Below are positions 44,807 through 54,500 of a stretch of DNA of 64,000 nt, in pieces. The DNA comes from QPIN01 sp965224575. Lineage in GTDB: Bacteria; Pseudomonadota; Gammaproteobacteria; Methylococcales; Methylomonadaceae. How positions within the stretch are numbered: the first letter of the stretch is position 1; the number at the start of each line of letters is the position of its first letter. A program made the position numbers and the translations under genes. Below the pieces are notes generated by a model. That model made no database searches. It was not told the DNA's origin and saw only the letters and a list, made by a program, of their open reading frames with translations. The stretch spans positions 186,001 to 250,000 of the forward strand of contig CBDCZQ010000001.1 of the NCBI GenBank assembly GCA_965224575.1, given 5' to 3'.

Positions 44807-46441
44807 GTGCTATTTAATTCCATAGATTTTTTTTTCTTTTTACCAACAGTTCTATGTGTATATTGGCTTTCATCTCATAAATTTCAAAATAGATTTCTTT
44901 TAGTTGCGAGCTATTATTTTTATGGGCTTTGGGATATCCGTTTTCTATTTTTAATAGTTTTATCTACCAGTATTGATTATTTGATAGGTCTTTTGATTGA
45001 TAAGGGTAGAGTAGATAAAGAGCAATTTTATAAATCGACAGCTTGGGTTTTTATTTCAGCTATAGCATATTTAATCATCATTTGGCCTTCTCCGGCCGAG
45101 CTGTTTTTTGCAAGCAGTTCTTATTTTTCAAGTTTTTCAATTAATAACTTTGGCGTTCAACTTGTAATATATTTATTTGTTGGGTGGTGTTTGGGTATTA
45201 TATTAATGAGATTGGTGCTTTCGCAGCAAGAGACTAAAGTTAAAAAGAAAATTTATTTAGCAATCAGCGTTAGTGCTAATTTGAGTATCCTTGCTTTTTT
45301 TAAATATTTTGACTTTTTTATCAATAGCGCTGAGGATTTGATAAGTAGCTTTGGAGGAAACATTGAATTATTTCACTTGAATATAATTTTGCCTGTTGGT
45401 ATTTCTTTTTATACCTTTCAAACAATGAGTTATAGCCTAGATATATACCGCGAGAAAATAAAGTCAACAGATCATTTTTTAGATTTTGCTTTGTTTGTCG
45501 CATATTTTCCTCAGTTAGTTGCGGGACCTATAGAACGAGCAAGCAATCTATTACCTCGAATTTTAGATAGAAGAACAGTTAGCTATGAGCAAGTTACACG
45601 TGGGGTATTTTTAATTTTTTGGGGATTATTTAAAAAAATTGCAATTGCAGATGGTGTGGCTGGTTCTGTAAATTCTATTTATAACATAACAGGGAGTGTA
45701 AGTAGTTTAGATGTTATCGTTGCAACTTTATTTTTTGCAATACAAATATACTGTGATTTTTCTGCTTATTCTGATATAGCACGAGGTACATCAAAATTAA
45801 TGGGTATTGAATTAATGCGTAATTTTAATTTACCCTATTTTTCTAAAAACCCAAGTGAATTTTGGCAGCGCTGGCATATAAGTCTCTCTTCCTGGTTAAG
45901 GGATTATTTATATATTCCCCTTGGAGGTAATAGGGGAAGTGATTTAAATACTTACCGCAATTTAATGATGACAATGTTATTGGGTGGTTTATGGCATGGA
46001 GCAGCTTGGAATTATGTTTTATGGGGGGCATATCAAGGATTTATTCTTTCGGTTCATAGATATTTTTATATTGGAAAAGATGAGGATAAAGAAATATCTA
46101 TTTTTAGATCTACCTTCACAATCGTTTTATTTTTTTTAGTAACATGTTATGGCTGGTTACTTTTTAGAGCTAGTTCCTTTTCCCAAATTACAGACTTTAC
46201 TTCGATTTTGTTAACAGGGTGGAGTGATTTTTCTTTGAATATTAAACGTCCTCCTTTAGTTGTTTTTATATCATTACCACTACTCATACTTTATGAAACA
46301 ATTGAATATAAAACTCAAAATATTTTATTTTATAGGACTCTTATAAAACCTATTTTAGGTGGGTCAGTTGCTTTTATATTACTTTGTATTGCAATGGGGT
46401 TGAGTAATGAGTCTACTCAGTTTATCTATTTTCAATTTTGA
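44807..46441 (+). CDS. MBOAT-family O-acyltransferase (AlgI-like)
   Basis: 544-residue multi-pass inner-membrane protein with a GTG start and AAAGG upstream. MBOAT features: GLWDIRFLFLIVLST near the N-terminus, LPVGISFYTFQTMSYSLDIYR (about residues 195-216), and FPQLVAGPIERASNLLPR. The catalytic His is in LGGLWHGAAWNYVLWG (about residue 398). It probably moves acetyl groups from the cytoplasm for O-acetylation of the exopolysaccharide. It is coupled to the SGNH-like gene 12 bases downstream, as in AlgI/AlgJ or PatA/PatB pairs. Confidence 0.93.
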   Translation: MLFNSIDFFFFLPTVLCVYWLSSHKFQNRFLLVASYYFYGLWDIRFLFLIVLSTSIDYLIGLLIDKGRVDKEQFYKSTAWVFISAIAYLIIIWPSPAELFFASSSYFSSFSINNFGVQLVIYLFVGWCLGIILMRLVLSQQETKVKKKIYLAISVSANLSILAFFKYFDFFINSAEDLISSFGGNIELFHLNIILPVGISFYTFQTMSYSLDIYREKIKSTDHFLDFALFVAYFPQLVAGPIERASNLLPRILDRRTVSYEQVTRGVFLIFWGLFKKIAIADGVAGSVNSIYNITGSVSSLDVIVATLFFAIQIYCDFSAYSDIARGTSKLMGIELMRNFNLPYFSKNPSEFWQRWHISLSSWLRDYLYIPLGGNRGSDLNTYRNLMMTMLLGGLWHGAAWNYVLWGAYQGFILSVHRYFYIGKDEDKEISIFRSTFTIVLFFLVTCYGWLLFRASSFSQITDFTSILLTGWSDFSLNIKRPPLVVFISLPLLILYETIEYKTQNILFYRTLIKPILGGSVAFILLCIAMGLSNESTQFIYFQF

Positions 46442-46453
46442 GGGTTAATAAGT

Positions 46454-47572
46454 ATGGTTAAAATCATATTATGGTCTCTCTTGTCAATTATTTGCATCGA
46501 TCTATCAATCAATTATTTAGTAGAATTACCAAAAAATAATATGCCGAATGATCCTTTGTCTCAATATTTTGATTATGGGAGATCAATTGAAAGTAAATTA
46601 TTTCGTCTTGTGGGGAAGAATGATAGTGAGGCTGCAAGTATCTCCAAAGTGGTTTGGTTTACTCCATTAGTCAATGATAATAAGCCTAAGCTGAAAGAAA
46701 ATCATAATAAGAGGGTTATTATTTATGGGATGTCGTTTAGTAATCATATAGGTAAAATAATAGCAGAACTTGACCAAACACTAGATGTAAGAATGTTTGC
46801 TGGGCCATCAGCTCCTCTCAATCATTCATATTATTATTATCAGCAGCATCGACCCCATAACAAGGGCGATATTGTAATATTAGGAATTCTTGCCTCTAGT
46901 GTACCCAGGATAAATTCACTTTCACATATGACTGCAAATTTTGAAAGTCCAGTACCTCATTTTTACCCTAGGTATCATCTTGACTCAAAAAATAATTTGC
47001 TAAAAAAACAAATTAAAATTAATTCTTTATCAGAGTTTCGAAAAATAATAAATAATGAAGGTAGTTGGAATCATATTAAAGAAACCTTAGAAAAAGAGGA
47101 TTCATATTATGATTCAGTCCTTTTCTCAAGTAATTTTGCAGATAAATCAATTTATACAAAATTATTAAAACGGGCATGGGGGCAAAAACATGCTTTAAAA
47201 GTAGTTCAGAAGTATCATGATAAAAGCGGATATAAAAACGCAGATAGATTAATTGACCTAAGTAGAGCTCTTGTTATAGATTTTGCGAAACAAGTTCGTA
47301 GTGATGGTGCTATTCCATTTGTGGTTTTATTTAATGATCGCGGTTTTAATGATCATTTATATTCAATGTTACAGCCTGTTTTAGATGAAAAAAAGATTCC
47401 ATTCTATAGTACACATAATGAATTTCCAGCAACTACATTAACAAATTTTATTTCAGATGGTCACTTTACTCCCCAAATTGATAAATTAATTGCGATTTCA
47501 GTTCTAAAAAAAATCACCAAAATATCTTCTGGTCCTCATTCGCATAAGCTGGGTAGTAGTGATTTTTTGTGA
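46454..47572 (+). CDS. SGNH/AlgJ-AlgX-like protein, probable exopolysaccharide O-acetylation partner
   Basis: 372 residues with an N-terminal membrane anchor or signal (about 3-22). IIYGMSFSNHIGK (about residues 89-101) resembles the SGNH block I with the nucleophile Ser. SDGHFTPQID (about residues 334-343) supplies the DxxH-type catalytic Asp and His. The catalytic domain would be periplasmic and could receive acetyl groups from the adjacent MBOAT protein. Homology is inferred from motif order and gene pairing; a plain SGNH esterase is the alternative. Confidence 0.72.
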   Translation: MVKIILWSLLSIICIDLSINYLVELPKNNMPNDPLSQYFDYGRSIESKLFRLVGKNDSEAASISKVVWFTPLVNDNKPKLKENHNKRVIIYGMSFSNHIGKIIAELDQTLDVRMFAGPSAPLNHSYYYYQQHRPHNKGDIVILGILASSVPRINSLSHMTANFESPVPHFYPRYHLDSKNNLLKKQIKINSLSEFRKIINNEGSWNHIKETLEKEDSYYDSVLFSSNFADKSIYTKLLKRAWGQKHALKVVQKYHDKSGYKNADRLIDLSRALVIDFAKQVRSDGAIPFVVLFNDRGFNDHLYSMLQPVLDEKKIPFYSTHNEFPATTLTNFISDGHFTPQIDKLIAISVLKKITKISSGPHSHKLGSSDFL

Positions 47573-47691
47573 AATGAAAATAATAATGGTGCCTTTGAGA
47601 AAGAAATAAGCTTTTAAAGACGATAACTAACTTAAAAATTCCGGTACTGCGAAAACTTTTGGGGCAATTAATATTCATCTTCGACCTTAAA

Positions 47692-47728
47692 TGTTAATTA
47701 TTCACTAAAAAAAAGTGAATAATTAACA
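47692..47728. promoter_or_regulatory. Perfect 15-base inverted repeat with a seven-A loop
   Basis: TGTTAATTATTCACT (47692-47706) and AGTGAATAATTAACA (47714-47728) pair perfectly around AAAAAAA. It lies after the SGNH-like gene and before a run of small ORFs. No T-run follows on the plus strand, so it is either an AT-rich terminator of unusual form or a regulator-binding dyad. Confidence 0.6.
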
Positions 47729-47791
47729 GAAAAACTATTGTCTACTAGGCAAAATGAATTTAACTTAAATAAACTATGTGGGGTTGAAGTC

Positions 47792-47968
47792 ATGAATACA
47801 ATTAAAGAAGTAAATGATTTGTTTGAACAAATAGATCAAGAATTTAACGAGCAAGAGATTTATGGGGTACAGTACATTCTTAATGACTTACTTCCTGATT
47901 ATGTAGATCAAACACAGGAAAAATCATTAATCGACTGGTATGGACTAGCAGATTTGACTATAGAGTGA
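47792..47968 (+). CDS. Small acidic protein of unknown function
   Basis: 58 residues from ATG 47792 (the frame is open from 47738). The sequence is strongly acidic and helical at the start (NTIKEVNDLFEQIDQEFNEQ) and ends WYGLADLTIE. There is no signal peptide or membrane helix. The upstream GGGGTTGAAG is a possible ribosome binding site. Not recognised. It is followed seven bases later by a 33-codon ORF with a good ribosome binding site. Confidence 0.45.
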   Translation: MNTIKEVNDLFEQIDQEFNEQEIYGVQYILNDLLPDYVDQTQEKSLIDWYGLADLTIE

Positions 47969-47975
47969 GGATTTT

Positions 47976-48077
47976 ATGATATTAGAAGCTTCTGGGGAGT
48001 CAAATCCGGAGGTAATTACCCCCTCACTCCTGTATTGGTATTCTCTGTTGATTGACAAAGCTTGGGATAAAGAATAA
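47976..48077 (+). CDS. Very small ORF, 33 codons, unknown function
   Basis: ATG 47976 is preceded by GTGAGG at the normal distance, and the frame runs to TAA at 48075-48077. The product reads MILEASGESNPEVITPSLLY and continues with WYSLLIDKAWDKE. Too short for homology judgement. The good ribosome binding site and seven-base spacing from the previous stop are the only support. Confidence 0.35.
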   Translation: MILEASGESNPEVITPSLLYWYSLLIDKAWDKE

Positions 48078-48130
48078 CTTATAGCCTTTTATCTAATCAG
48101 TTGTAGTAGTATGTGATGAGAATAACTAAT

Positions 48131-48346
48131 ATGAGCGTAACAGAGAGTAATCTTCAGCTGTCGTGTGATTACCTGCAAAAGCAATTTGAGTTAAGGTCGT
48201 GGTGGCCTAAAGCTCAACCAAGTCTGGCAAAACGAGAATTTCTCTTGATGAATGGAAGTGCAATTGCACTCAATGTCTGGTGTGAAAGATGGCTTGATGC
48301 AGGGCAATGTCGAAAACTTGATAAAGCAGTAAAACGAGCAAGTTGA
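48131..48346 (+). CDS. Small protein of unknown function
   Basis: 71 residues from ATG 48131 (the frame also opens at GTG 48113). It contains two Cys and a Trp-rich segment (ELRSWWPKAQPSLAKREF ... NVWCERWLDAGQCRKLDKAVK). It is basic at the C-terminus, with no membrane helix. It looks protein-coding but is not recognised. It precedes the small membrane protein by 14 bases and may share its transcript. Confidence 0.5.
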   Translation: MSVTESNLQLSCDYLQKQFELRSWWPKAQPSLAKREFLLMNGSAIALNVWCERWLDAGQCRKLDKAVKRAS

Positions 48347-48360
48347 TATTTTTTTAAACT

Positions 48361-48903
48361 ATGTCTGAAGATGGATCAACCTTAAGTCGGTTAAAGCAAT
48401 CATTTCAATTATTATTACCTTTGGTTGATGATTTGGCCGATGCATTGGGTCTGTTATTAATGATCTCATTGGCTGTCATTATCTGGGTTTTTATCTCTTT
48501 GTTCCATTTGCATCATTTTTCTTTAAGCATGAGTTTGGGCGTTAGTTTTTTGTCCTTATTACCTCTGTTTATTCTTTCACGTTTTTGGTTTGCCCTAGAA
48601 AATTTAAAAGATATTCCAAAAATAGCTGAAGAAATGATAGATGATGTAACGGAGGATGTAGCACAAAGCTGGCATGGAGCTAAATCTGGAAAAAAAGGGG
48701 CGTTAAACTTCTTTGGACAAGCTAAAAAATTATTTCAAATTAGGTCAATTCTCACTTCAGCTGACGATATTATTGGGCAATATTTTAGTATTGCTCCATT
48801 GGTAAATCCTTTATATTATTTTTTTGGGATCTTGTCTTTCATAGCTTTGTTTTTCCTTTTTATAACGGGTGGCATACTGGGAGTGATGAGTTTGTTAGGT
48901 TAG
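48361..48903 (+). CDS. Small integral membrane protein of unknown function
   Basis: 180 residues. Two membrane helices at about 27-50 and 55-78 are followed by a soluble amphipathic middle (about 80-135, rich in Asp, Lys and Gln). A hydrophobic C-terminal third with one long or two short helices (about 145-178) completes it. No motif is recognised. No strong Shine-Dalgarno precedes the ATG, so translation may be coupled to the preceding small ORF. It lies just upstream of the first HD-GYP regulator. Confidence 0.7.
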   Translation: MSEDGSTLSRLKQSFQLLLPLVDDLADALGLLLMISLAVIIWVFISLFHLHHFSLSMSLGVSFLSLLPLFILSRFWFALENLKDIPKIAEEMIDDVTEDVAQSWHGAKSGKKGALNFFGQAKKLFQIRSILTSADDIIGQYFSIAPLVNPLYYFFGILSFIALFFLFITGGILGVMSLLG

Positions 48904-49015
48904 AAAATAAGAATGTGAATTTTAATTTTATTTAATGTGTCGGGTATTGTAGACAGGCTTATATTTAACTGATAAGCTACTGTTTATTCAGATACTTTAA
49001 AATAAAAATAAATGA

Positions 49016-50071
49016 ATGGCTCATAAAACTCATATTCTGATTATCGATGATGTTGTGAATAATATTCAGGTTGCGATGAATATTTTAAAGGAAGATGATT
49101 ATGATTTTTCCTTCGCTACGCAAGGTGCAGAAGCACTGACTTTAATCGACCAAAGTGCAGATAAATTTGATCTAATCTTGCTAGATATTATGATGCCAGG
49201 TCTGGATGGTTTTGAAGTTTGTCAAAAAATAAAAGACAACCAGAAGTCTAGAGAAATCCCCATTATTTTTTTAACTGCAAAAGTTGATGTGGATGCGATT
49301 ACTCAAGGCTTCTCATTAGGTGCAGTTGATTATATAGTCAAACCCTTTCATGGCGACGAATTACTAGCAAGAGTCAGAACTCATATTCAATTGTTTGAAG
49401 CAAAAAAACTGCTCCAGCAACATAATATTTCGCTTGAAACAAAAATTAATTTTGAGCAAGAAAGGTTGTTATCAGAGCTTGAGGGCAATCAGAAAGAAAT
49501 GATCTGGATGTTGACTGAATTGATGGAGTCAACCTCAGATGAGACAGGCAAACATATTAGGCGCGTTGCAGAAATATCATCGTTATTGGCACATTATCAC
49601 CCCGCATTAAGTAAAGAAGATGAAGAGATATTGTTTCATGCTTCACCCATGCATGATATAGGAAAAATGACAGTGCCTCATGAAATTCTTCATAAACCAG
49701 GACGATATACAGAAGAAGAGTTTGAGACTATGAAGCATCACACTTCAAATGCTTATAGATTACTTTGTTGCTCTAAACGTAAGCTGATGAAAGCAGCGGC
49801 TGTTATTGCTCATGAACATCATGAAAAATGGAATGGAAAAGGTTATCCTCGGCAACTTAAAGGTGCTGCAATTCATATATATGGGCGTATAGTGGCTTTA
49901 GCGGACGTTTTTGATGCACTGACTCATGGGAGGTGCTATAAGGACGCATGGAGTATAGACGAGGTTATTGACTATATAAAAGGACATAGAGGGACACAAT
50001 TTGACCCGGAATTGGTCGATATTTTTATAGAACATACGGATGAATTTAAAGAAATTGCTTTGATAACATAG
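49016..50071 (+). CDS. Response regulator with HD-GYP domain, copy A (probable c-di-GMP phosphodiesterase)
   Basis: 351 residues. The receiver domain (about 5-122) begins ILIIDDV, with phospho-acceptor Asp57 in LLDIMMP and the conserved TAK and KPF motifs. A helical linker (about 125-170) leads to the HD-GYP domain: TGKHIRRVAE, SPMHDIGKM with His213 and Asp214, HHEKWNGKGYP, and ALADVFDALTHGRCYKDAW. All expected metal ligands and the GYP motif are present, so it should degrade c-di-GMP when phosphorylated. It is paralogous to 58.5 kb, with identical blocks such as NQKEMIWMLTELMESTSDETGKH (split here only for description). The cognate kinase is probably the giant protein two genes downstream. 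Confidence 0.92.
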   Translation: MAHKTHILIIDDVVNNIQVAMNILKEDDYDFSFATQGAEALTLIDQSADKFDLILLDIMMPGLDGFEVCQKIKDNQKSREIPIIFLTAKVDVDAITQGFSLGAVDYIVKPFHGDELLARVRTHIQLFEAKKLLQQHNISLETKINFEQERLLSELEGNQKEMIWMLTELMESTSDETGKHIRRVAEISSLLAHYHPALSKEDEEILFHASPMHDIGKMTVPHEILHKPGRYTEEEFETMKHHTSNAYRLLCCSKRKLMKAAAVIAHEHHEKWNGKGYPRQLKGAAIHIYGRIVALADVFDALTHGRCYKDAWSIDEVIDYIKGHRGTQFDPELVDIFIEHTDEFKEIALIT

Positions 50072-50157
50072 ATATTTAAAGTTATTTTATCAAGCCATTT
50101 GGAGTGCTTTATTAGTTTAGGAGCTTACTCCAAATGAAGAAATAAAATGGCTAATTC

Positions 50158-51354
50158 ATGGCGAAAAAAGATAAGACCTATTGTTTATTATTCTTGACCC
50201 TACTGCTAACGAACATACCTATTAAAGCAGATGAACAAGTTGATTTTCTTGATCCTTATATTGAAAAACTGACACTAGGTTCCTTTAAAATAGGGGGTTC
50301 AGTTGCCGTTGAATATCGTTATGCGGATTATGGTACAGAAGATACAAGTGCAGGTGACTTTGATTTCACCAGAGCAAAAATTTCTTTGTCTTACAATAAA
50401 GGTGCTTTTTCCGCCAAAGCCTTGTATGACTTTTACTACTATGACAGCTCAGACCGATGGGTTGATTGGCTTCAATATGCATGGCTGGGCTATAACTTCA
50501 ACTCGGATCATCAAGTACGAGTAGGCATAAACCTAGTTCCTTTTGGCTTATTGCCATATTCATCCATCAGCTGGTATGAAAATCTCTCCTATTATGTAGG
50601 ATTAGAAGATGATAGCGACTTAGGTATTAAGTATATGGGTAAACTAGGGCAGTGGAATTTGCAATTAGCCTATTACCTCACAGGAGAAGGAGACTATACG
50701 GGAATAACAAATGATAGCGCCCGTTATTCATTTGATCTTGCCAAGGATGAAGGTGCGGCAAACAGGGAAAAAAATCAATTCAATTTTCGTCTTGCATATG
50801 ATTATATCTATAGTCCTAAAGCTAGAGCTGAATTTGGTGTTTCTTTGCAATATGGCCAGGTACATAATTCAGAAACTAATCAGAATGGGGATCATTATGC
50901 GGCTGCTATACACATAGAGGGAAATTATAATGCATGGCATATAAAGCTTGCTGCGATGCGCTACGAATATCATCTTGAAAACCCATTGGGAGATAGTGAG
51001 GATATAGTGATTATTGGCGCTTTTGATTTTGCATTTCAAGTCGCAGCTAAAGCAACGTTGTATGAGACAACGATAGGCTATAGCATTTCACTAAACAAAA
51101 GCGGTACAAAAACAGTGATGCCTTATGTAGAATACGGTATCATGTTGAAAGATAAGTCGAATTGGGATGATACACAGTTTTTGGCGTTAGGTGCGGTTTG
51201 GAATTTTGGCCGGTTTTATATTTACAGCGATTTCTATTATGCCCAAGGCCACCCTTATATTGGACCAGATACCTTCCTGACAGGATTTTCTTCGGGTAGT
51301 GGAAATTCAGATTGGCATTCACGGGTTAACATTAATTTTAGTTACAGTTTTTAA
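50158..51354 (+). CDS. Outer-membrane porin, phosphate-selective porin (OprO/OprP)-like
   Basis: 398 residues with a signal peptide ending near KAD-EQ (about residue 24). A short N-terminal segment follows, then beta strands typical of a 16-strand barrel: FKIGGSVAVEYRYADYG, FDFTRAKISLSYNKGAFSAKALYDFYYY, and VRVGINLVPFGLLPY. It ends in a C-terminal Phe (VNINFSYSF), the usual barrel terminus. The family admits anions; substrate is not determinable. Its place between an HD-GYP regulator and a sensor with five solute-binding domains suggests it admits what the sensor detects. Confidence 0.8.
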   Translation: MAKKDKTYCLLFLTLLLTNIPIKADEQVDFLDPYIEKLTLGSFKIGGSVAVEYRYADYGTEDTSAGDFDFTRAKISLSYNKGAFSAKALYDFYYYDSSDRWVDWLQYAWLGYNFNSDHQVRVGINLVPFGLLPYSSISWYENLSYYVGLEDDSDLGIKYMGKLGQWNLQLAYYLTGEGDYTGITNDSARYSFDLAKDEGAANREKNQFNFRLAYDYIYSPKARAEFGVSLQYGQVHNSETNQNGDHYAAAIHIEGNYNAWHIKLAAMRYEYHLENPLGDSEDIVIIGAFDFAFQVAAKATLYETTIGYSISLNKSGTKTVMPYVEYGIMLKDKSNWDDTQFLALGAVWNFGRFYIYSDFYYAQGHPYIGPDTFLTGFSSGSGNSDWHSRVNINFSYSF

Positions 51355-51505
51355 TAGGGCAATCCCTACATGACTAATTACTAAAAATATTCGCAAAGGG
51401 GAGGTAAGGTGGGAAAAATATTATTAATCTTTAGCTCCTCGTTTGAGAACAGTGTAAAGCTAGCCTATTCATGCTAAGTAGTAGATCTTTGCATTAATTA
51501 ATTGT

Positions 51506-54500
51506 ATGAAACAACATCTACTTTATCAATTTATTGCAAAAGTAATTTCTTTACGGTTAATTTCCTTCCATTTACAATTTTTTCTTGCAAGCTGTTTTTT
51601 ATTGAATAGCTCCCCATTATCAGCCGCAACAGAAAAAATCAGTATCCAGCTAAAATGGGAGCATTCTTTTCAATTCGCTGGCTATTATGCGGCCATTGAA
51701 AAAGGTTTTTACCGGGATGCAGGGCTTGAAGTTAAATTAAAAGAAATTGATTTTTCAAAAGATTATGTCGAGCAAGTTGTTTCTGGTGAATCAGAATATG
51801 GTATATCTGACAGTACGTTGTTGGTTTATCATCTGCAAGGAAAATCTGTCGTATTGCTCAATCAGTTTTTTCAGCATTCACCCTTGGTATTCTTGTCTCA
51901 TCGAGAATCGGGCATTATCAGCTCTTATGAAATGGTCGGCAAAACGATTGCTTTTAACGTAAAAAACAAGGGTGATGCCTCGCTTAATGCTTTGTTAATA
52001 AATACATTGGGAGATATAACAAAAGTTCATACCATTCCAGTGAGTCAGACACTTCACCAAGATTTTATTGACGGTAAAACAGATATTGTTTCAGCCTATT
52101 CCACCTCTCAACCGTATCTGTTTAAAGAACAGGGGGTAGAGGTTAATATTATCAATCCACAATCTTATGGTATTGATTATTATGGCGACAACCTATTTAC
52201 TACAAAAAAAGAGCTGACTGAACACCCTGAGCGTGTTGAAAAAATGAGGCTAGCAACGATAAAAGGCTGGCAATATGCATTAGCGCATCCTGATAAAATA
52301 ATTCAGCTGATTAGAAAACAATATGCCCCCGCTTTTTCTAAAGCGTATTTACAATATCAGGCTCGATCCACTCAGCAAATGATTCTTCCTGAATTAATTG
52401 AACTAGGGTCGGTTGATCCTAAGCGTTATCAACGGGCAGCGGAAGATTATAAGCGATTAGGCTTTACGAATTCCACCCAGATAGGAAATGACTTTTTTTA
52501 TAAACTAACTGAGAATGTTCAGGGTGACGGTTCAGTTAAGCTGACAACACAAGAACAGACATGGCTAATAGCACACCCAGTAGTGAGTTTTGGAGGGTTG
52601 TCAGACTGGGCACCTTTTGATTTTGTTGGTAAAAAAGGAGTGTACGGTGGCTTCTCAAATGATTATTTAAAGTTGATAACAAAAAAAACGGGGTTGAAAT
52701 TTAATGTCCTCGTTGATGAATGGAGTAAACAGTTACAGAAAATTAAAGACAAGAAAATTGATCTATTAGCATCAGCTTATTACACAGAAGAACGCAGTCA
52801 ATTTGTGAATTACTCAAGTCCTTATTCTGAGATAGTTGAGTATTTTTTTATCCGAGATGATCTGAATGTTAAAACGCTGGAGGATCTTAATGGAAAACGT
52901 GTTGCTATCCCAAAAGACTATGCGCAAGTAAACACCATTAAAAAACATTTTCCCAAAATAAAACTTGTTCTGGTTGATGGTTTAGATGATGCAATAGATG
53001 CCGTTATACAAAACCAAGCAGACATGCTTTATGACGGTTATACCGTACTTGCCTATACCTTAAACAAAGATGGCATCAGTAGCATTATCCCTTTTAAGTC
53101 AACGCGGGATATTATTCGTAACTCGATCCATTTTATCAGTAAAAAAGGTGCGCCAGAATTGACCTCAATTATTCAAAAAGGTCTGGATGCGATTACTGAA
53201 AAGGAAAAACAGGCTATCTACAACAAATGGGTAGGGGCTAAGCCCCAAGCTCAGGTTGAGGATAAAAAAATTGTGCTTTCTAAAACTGAGCAAAAATGGT
53301 TAGAGGATCATCCTGTTATCAAACTTGGTGCAGAAGCAAACTGGCCACCTTTTGAATTTGTTGGCAGGACAGGAAAAATTCAAGGGTTTACCGCAGAGGT
53401 AGCGCAAATAATTGAGCGTCGGCTTGGAATAAAGTTTGAAGTTATTTCACGATTTAGCTGGGCGGAAACACTTGAAAAAATGCGTAACCATGAAATAGAC
53501 GTGGTTGGAGGAATTACTAAAACAAAAAAACGGCAACAATTCTTAAAATTCACAAAGGAATATGTTTCGCCGCCAATAGCAATCTATACTAGAAAAAATG
53601 GCATAAAAGTTAACCATATTAATGACTTAATAAATAAAACTGTTGCGATAGAAAATCAGTTTGCTCTGCACGAACGATTGGCTACTGAGTACCCCGGAAT
53701 TAAACTTCTACCCGTTACGACAACACTAGATGCGCTAACTGCAGTTTCATATGGTAATGCCGATGCTTATGTTGGTAACCAAGGCTCCGCAAATTGGCTT
53801 CTCTCTGAGAATACCTTAACAAACCTCAATATTTCCCGAGTAAATCCATCCGAGATGGATAACAAGGGTCACTGCTTTGCTGTCCGTAAAGACTGGGCAG
53901 TTCTTCAAGGAATATTAGATAAGGCATTGGCTTCGGTTTCTGAATTAGAAATGTCCTCTATTCGTCATAAATGGTTAGGAGTGGGTAAAAGCGCAGTTAA
54001 GAGGTTAAGTTTAAGTGTGGAAGAACAGCAATGGCTAGATCAACACAAAACCATTCGTTTTACTGGCGACCCCAGTTGGCTGCCTTTTGAGGCTTTTGAT
54101 AAAAAAGGAAACTATATCGGTATCGTTGCCGAGTATTTAAAGCTTATCGAGAAAAAACTTGGGATTAAGGTTGATAAAATTCCTACTAAGACATGGAGTG
54201 AATCGATTAAGAAAATTAAGCAAGGTAAGGTCGATATATTGTCTGAAACGACTGATTCAGATTTAAAATCTGTACTAACTTTTACACAACCTTATCTAAG
54301 TAGCTCTATTGTTATTGTTATGAAAAATAATGTTGGACACATTGAAAATATAGAGCAGATAAAGCATAAAAAAATAGCATTGATTAAGGATTATGGCTAT
54401 GTGTCGACAATTCTCAAAAAATATCCTGATATTGCTTTTACTGAAGTTAATTCGCTTCACGAAGGGTTTGAAGCGGTATCAATAGGTAAAGTAGATGCTA

